Below, one piece after another: positions 4,316-6,182 of a stretch of DNA of 6,182 bases. The stretch's first letter is position 1, and each line of letters opens with the position of its first letter. The stretch lies in assembly GCA_937877165.1 (NCBI GenBank), contig CALEFO010000199.1, positions 1 to 6,182 on the forward strand. The letters run 5' to 3'. A program made the position numbers and the translations under genes. The notes beneath the pieces were generated by a model. It did not search any database, was not told the DNA's origin, and saw nothing but the letters and a program-made list of their open reading frames with translations. This stretch comes from an uncultured Lachnospiraceae bacterium (GTDB lineage: Bacteria; Bacillota; Clostridia; Lachnospirales; Lachnospiraceae).

Positions 4316-6182
4316 ATGACGGAAGAAGAACTGAGCAGAAAAGTAGATGAAATTGCCGCGAAAATGACAAATGAGGAGAAGCTTGCCTTCTGCAGCGGGA
4401 AGGACTTCTGGCATACCAAGGATTTTGCACAGTATGAAATTCCGGAAATCATGATGGCGGACGGGCCGAACGGCCTGCGCAAGCAGGCAGGGAAGGCTGA
4501 TGCTCTGGGGAATGAGAGCTCTGAGGAGGCGACCTGCTTTCCGACGGCGGTGACTGCGGCCCAGACCTGGAACCGGAAACTCCTGTACGAGGAGGGACGC
4601 GCGATCGGTGAGGAAGCCAAGGAAGCGAAGGTGGCGGTGGTTCTCGGCCCCGGCGTCAATATCAAGCGGAGTCCATTGTGCGGAAGAAATTTTGAATATT
4701 ATTCGGAAGACCCGTATGCTGCGGGAGAACTCGGTGCATCGTTTGTTGCCGGTATGCAGAATGAGACCGGGGTTGGCGCGAGCCTCAAGCATTTTGCCTG
4801 CAATTCGCAGGAATACCGCAGACTCCAGTCGGATTCCCAGGTGGATGAAAGAGCGCTCCGTGAGATCTATCTGCGGGCCTTTGAGAAGGTGGTCAAAAAG
4901 GCCCAGCCTGCCACGGTGATGTGCGCGTACAACAAGGTGAACGGGACCTTCTGCAGTGACAGCAAAAAGCTTCTGACCGATATTCTGCGGAAGGACTGGG
5001 GCTTTAAGGGGGCGGTGATCACGGACTGGGGAGCACTGAACAGCCGGACCGAGGCTTTCCGCGCTGGGTGCGATCTTGCAATGCCGGGTGGTTCAGCGCT
5101 CGGCGAGAAAGAGGCAGCCAAGGCCCTGAAGGATGGAACACTTGACATCGAATGCGTGAACGCATCGGTGAAGCGTCTTCTGTCGCTGGTCCTTCGACGT
5201 GCAGAGGCGTTGGAGAAGGGGAAGGATTATTCCTATGACCGGACCGCTCACCAGATGACGGCGCAGAGAATCGCAGAGGAAGGTGCTGTCCTTTTGAAAA
5301 ACGAAGGGAACATTCTTCCTCTGGATCATACACGGGAAGTGGTCCTCATTGGACGGATGGCGGCATACATGCGCTATCAGGGAGGCGGAAGCTCCCACAT
5401 CAATCCGACAAGGCTCGTGCAGGTGCGGGAGAGCATCCCGGACGCCGCTTATGTGGAAGGGTGCGACGAGGAGGGGAATGTTACGGAGGAGAGCCTCGAG
5501 GAGGTGACCCGTGCGGCAGCAAGAGCGAAGAAGGCAGTTGTCTTCGTCGGCCTGACGGACCGTTATGAGTCCGAGGGGTTTGACCGCAAGGACCTCTCCA
5601 TTCCGATCGGACACAACCGGATGGTCAAGGCAGCTCTTGCCGGGAATCCGAATGTGATCGTGGTTCTGATGGGCGGAAGTCCGATGAAGCTTCCGTGGCT
5701 TGCTGATGTCAAGGCCGTTCTGTATACGGGACTGTGCGGACAGGCAGGCGGAGCGGCCATTGCAAATCTTTTGACCGGAAAGGTCAATCCGTCCGGAAGA
5801 CTTACCGAGACGTGGCCTCTCGAGGAAATCGATATTCCGTGCTATGGCCGGTATGGCAGGAAGGATGCACAGTACCGTGAGGGCATCTATGTAGGATATC
5901 GTTACTATGAGAAGGCAGGGCAGCGTGTTCTGTTCCCCTTCGGCTACGGTCTCTCCTATACGAGATTTGAGTATTCGAATCTTCTGATCAGCGACCGCCA
6001 GGTGACGGTGCAGGTCCGCAACGTGGGAACCCGTGCGGGAAGCGAGGTGGTGCAGCTCTACATTGCCAATCCGCAGGACGGCGTTTACCGGCCGCTCAAG
6101 GAGCTCCGCGCGTTTGAGAAGGTGTTCCTGCAGCCGGGAGAGGGCGCCATGGTGACGTTTCTTCTGGCAAGCCGCGATTTTG
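4316..6182 (+). CDS. Glycoside hydrolase family 3, beta-glucosidase type (3' partial)
   Basis: A retaining beta-glycosidase of family GH3, probably acting on beta-glucosides or short cello-oligosaccharides taken up by the cell. The 622 codons seen are open to the window end. There is no signal peptide, so it is predicted cytoplasmic. Visible GH3 landmarks are ADGPNGLR (48-55), the block GPGVNIKRSPLCGRNFEYYS (111-130), the KHFACNSQE motif with K158-H159, the nucleophile D237 in VITDWGA, a conserved VLLKNEGNILPL segment (325-336) opening the second domain, QGGGSSHINP (355-364), and ESEGFDR (418-424), where E420 is the likely acid/base. PFGYGLSYTRFEY (541-553) leads into the C-terminal fibronectin-III-like domain, which is cut by the window edge; perhaps 70-90 residues are missing. 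No PA14 insertion is seen between the second-domain motifs. Family and catalytic residues are clear; sugar specificity (glucosidase versus xylosidase or others) cannot be settled from sequence. Confidence 0.95.
   Translation, partial: MTEEELSRKVDEIAAKMTNEEKLAFCSGKDFWHTKDFAQYEIPEIMMADGPNGLRKQAGKADALGNESSEEATCFPTAVTAAQTWNRKLLYEEGRAIGEEAKEAKVAVVLGPGVNIKRSPLCGRNFEYYSEDPYAAGELGASFVAGMQNETGVGASLKHFACNSQEYRRLQSDSQVDERALREIYLRAFEKVVKKAQPATVMCAYNKVNGTFCSDSKKLLTDILRKDWGFKGAVITDWGALNSRTEAFRAGCDLAMPGGSALGEKEAAKALKDGTLDIECVNASVKRLLSLVLRRAEALEKGKDYSYDRTAHQMTAQRIAEEGAVLLKNEGNILPLDHTREVVLIGRMAAYMRYQGGGSSHINPTRLVQVRESIPDAAYVEGCDEEGNVTEESLEEVTRAAARAKKAVVFVGLTDRYESEGFDRKDLSIPIGHNRMVKAALAGNPNVIVVLMGGSPMKLPWLADVKAVLYTGLCGQAGGAAIANLLTGKVNPSGRLTETWPLEEIDIPCYGRYGRKDAQYREGIYVGYRYYEKAGQRVLFPFGYGLSYTRFEYSNLLISDRQVTVQVRNVGTRAGSEVVQLYIANPQDGVYRPLKELRAFEKVFLQPGEGAMVTFLLASRDF

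Noticed and set aside
4147..5787. Several minus-strand frames and one + strand frame over the GH3 gene
   Set aside because: The GH3 frame has continuous family motifs from 4316 to the window edge; the others are out-of-frame shadows.

Overview
The window looks like an ordinary chromosomal stretch of an anaerobic, moderately GC-rich Firmicute, most likely a Clostridia/Lachnospiraceae-type gut bacterium. The reasons are protein style rather than a marker gene: a MATE transporter, a multidomain c-di-GMP protein with a Cys-rich N-terminal module, a small separate Hpt protein and a cytoplasmic GH3 glucosidase, together with Gram-positive ribosome binding sites and extended -10 promoters. No RNA gene, insertion sequence, CRISPR array or phage gene is visible. 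All four genes lie on the + strand.

Layout. (1) 1-1380: a MATE-family multidrug/cation antiporter whose first few codons lie outside the window, closed by a good intrinsic terminator at 1382-1417. (2) 1418-1674: a non-coding gap with a strong-looking promoter (TTGATT, 17-nt spacer, TGC-TAAAAT). (3) 1675-3585: a 636-residue c-di-GMP turnover protein with the order Cys-rich PAS-like region, GGDEF, receiver, HD-GYP. (4) 3631-3990: a 119-residue stand-alone Hpt phosphotransfer protein, 45 nt downstream and probably in the same operon. (5) 3991-4315: a non-coding gap with a LacI/CcpA-type palindrome, a very stable GC-rich hairpin without a U-tract, an adjoining 12-bp palindrome and a candidate extended -10 promoter. 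(6) 4316 to the window end: a GH3 beta-glucosidase-type enzyme, open at the 3' edge. It has no in-window stop, so a search for closed ORFs would miss it.

How they work together. Genes 3 and 4 form a plausible signalling unit: the Hpt protein could pass phosphate to or from the receiver domain that sits between a diguanylate cyclase and a c-di-GMP phosphodiesterase, thereby setting the balance of c-di-GMP synthesis and breakdown. No histidine kinase is present in the window. The MATE transporter and the GH3 enzyme look like independent neighbours; each is separated from the signalling pair by its own regulatory gap. The most interesting details are the C8 homopolymer at the very end of the c-di-GMP gene, where a one-base change would alter the C-terminus and make the gene overlap the Hpt gene, the hybrid domain architecture itself, and the structured gap before the GH3 gene.
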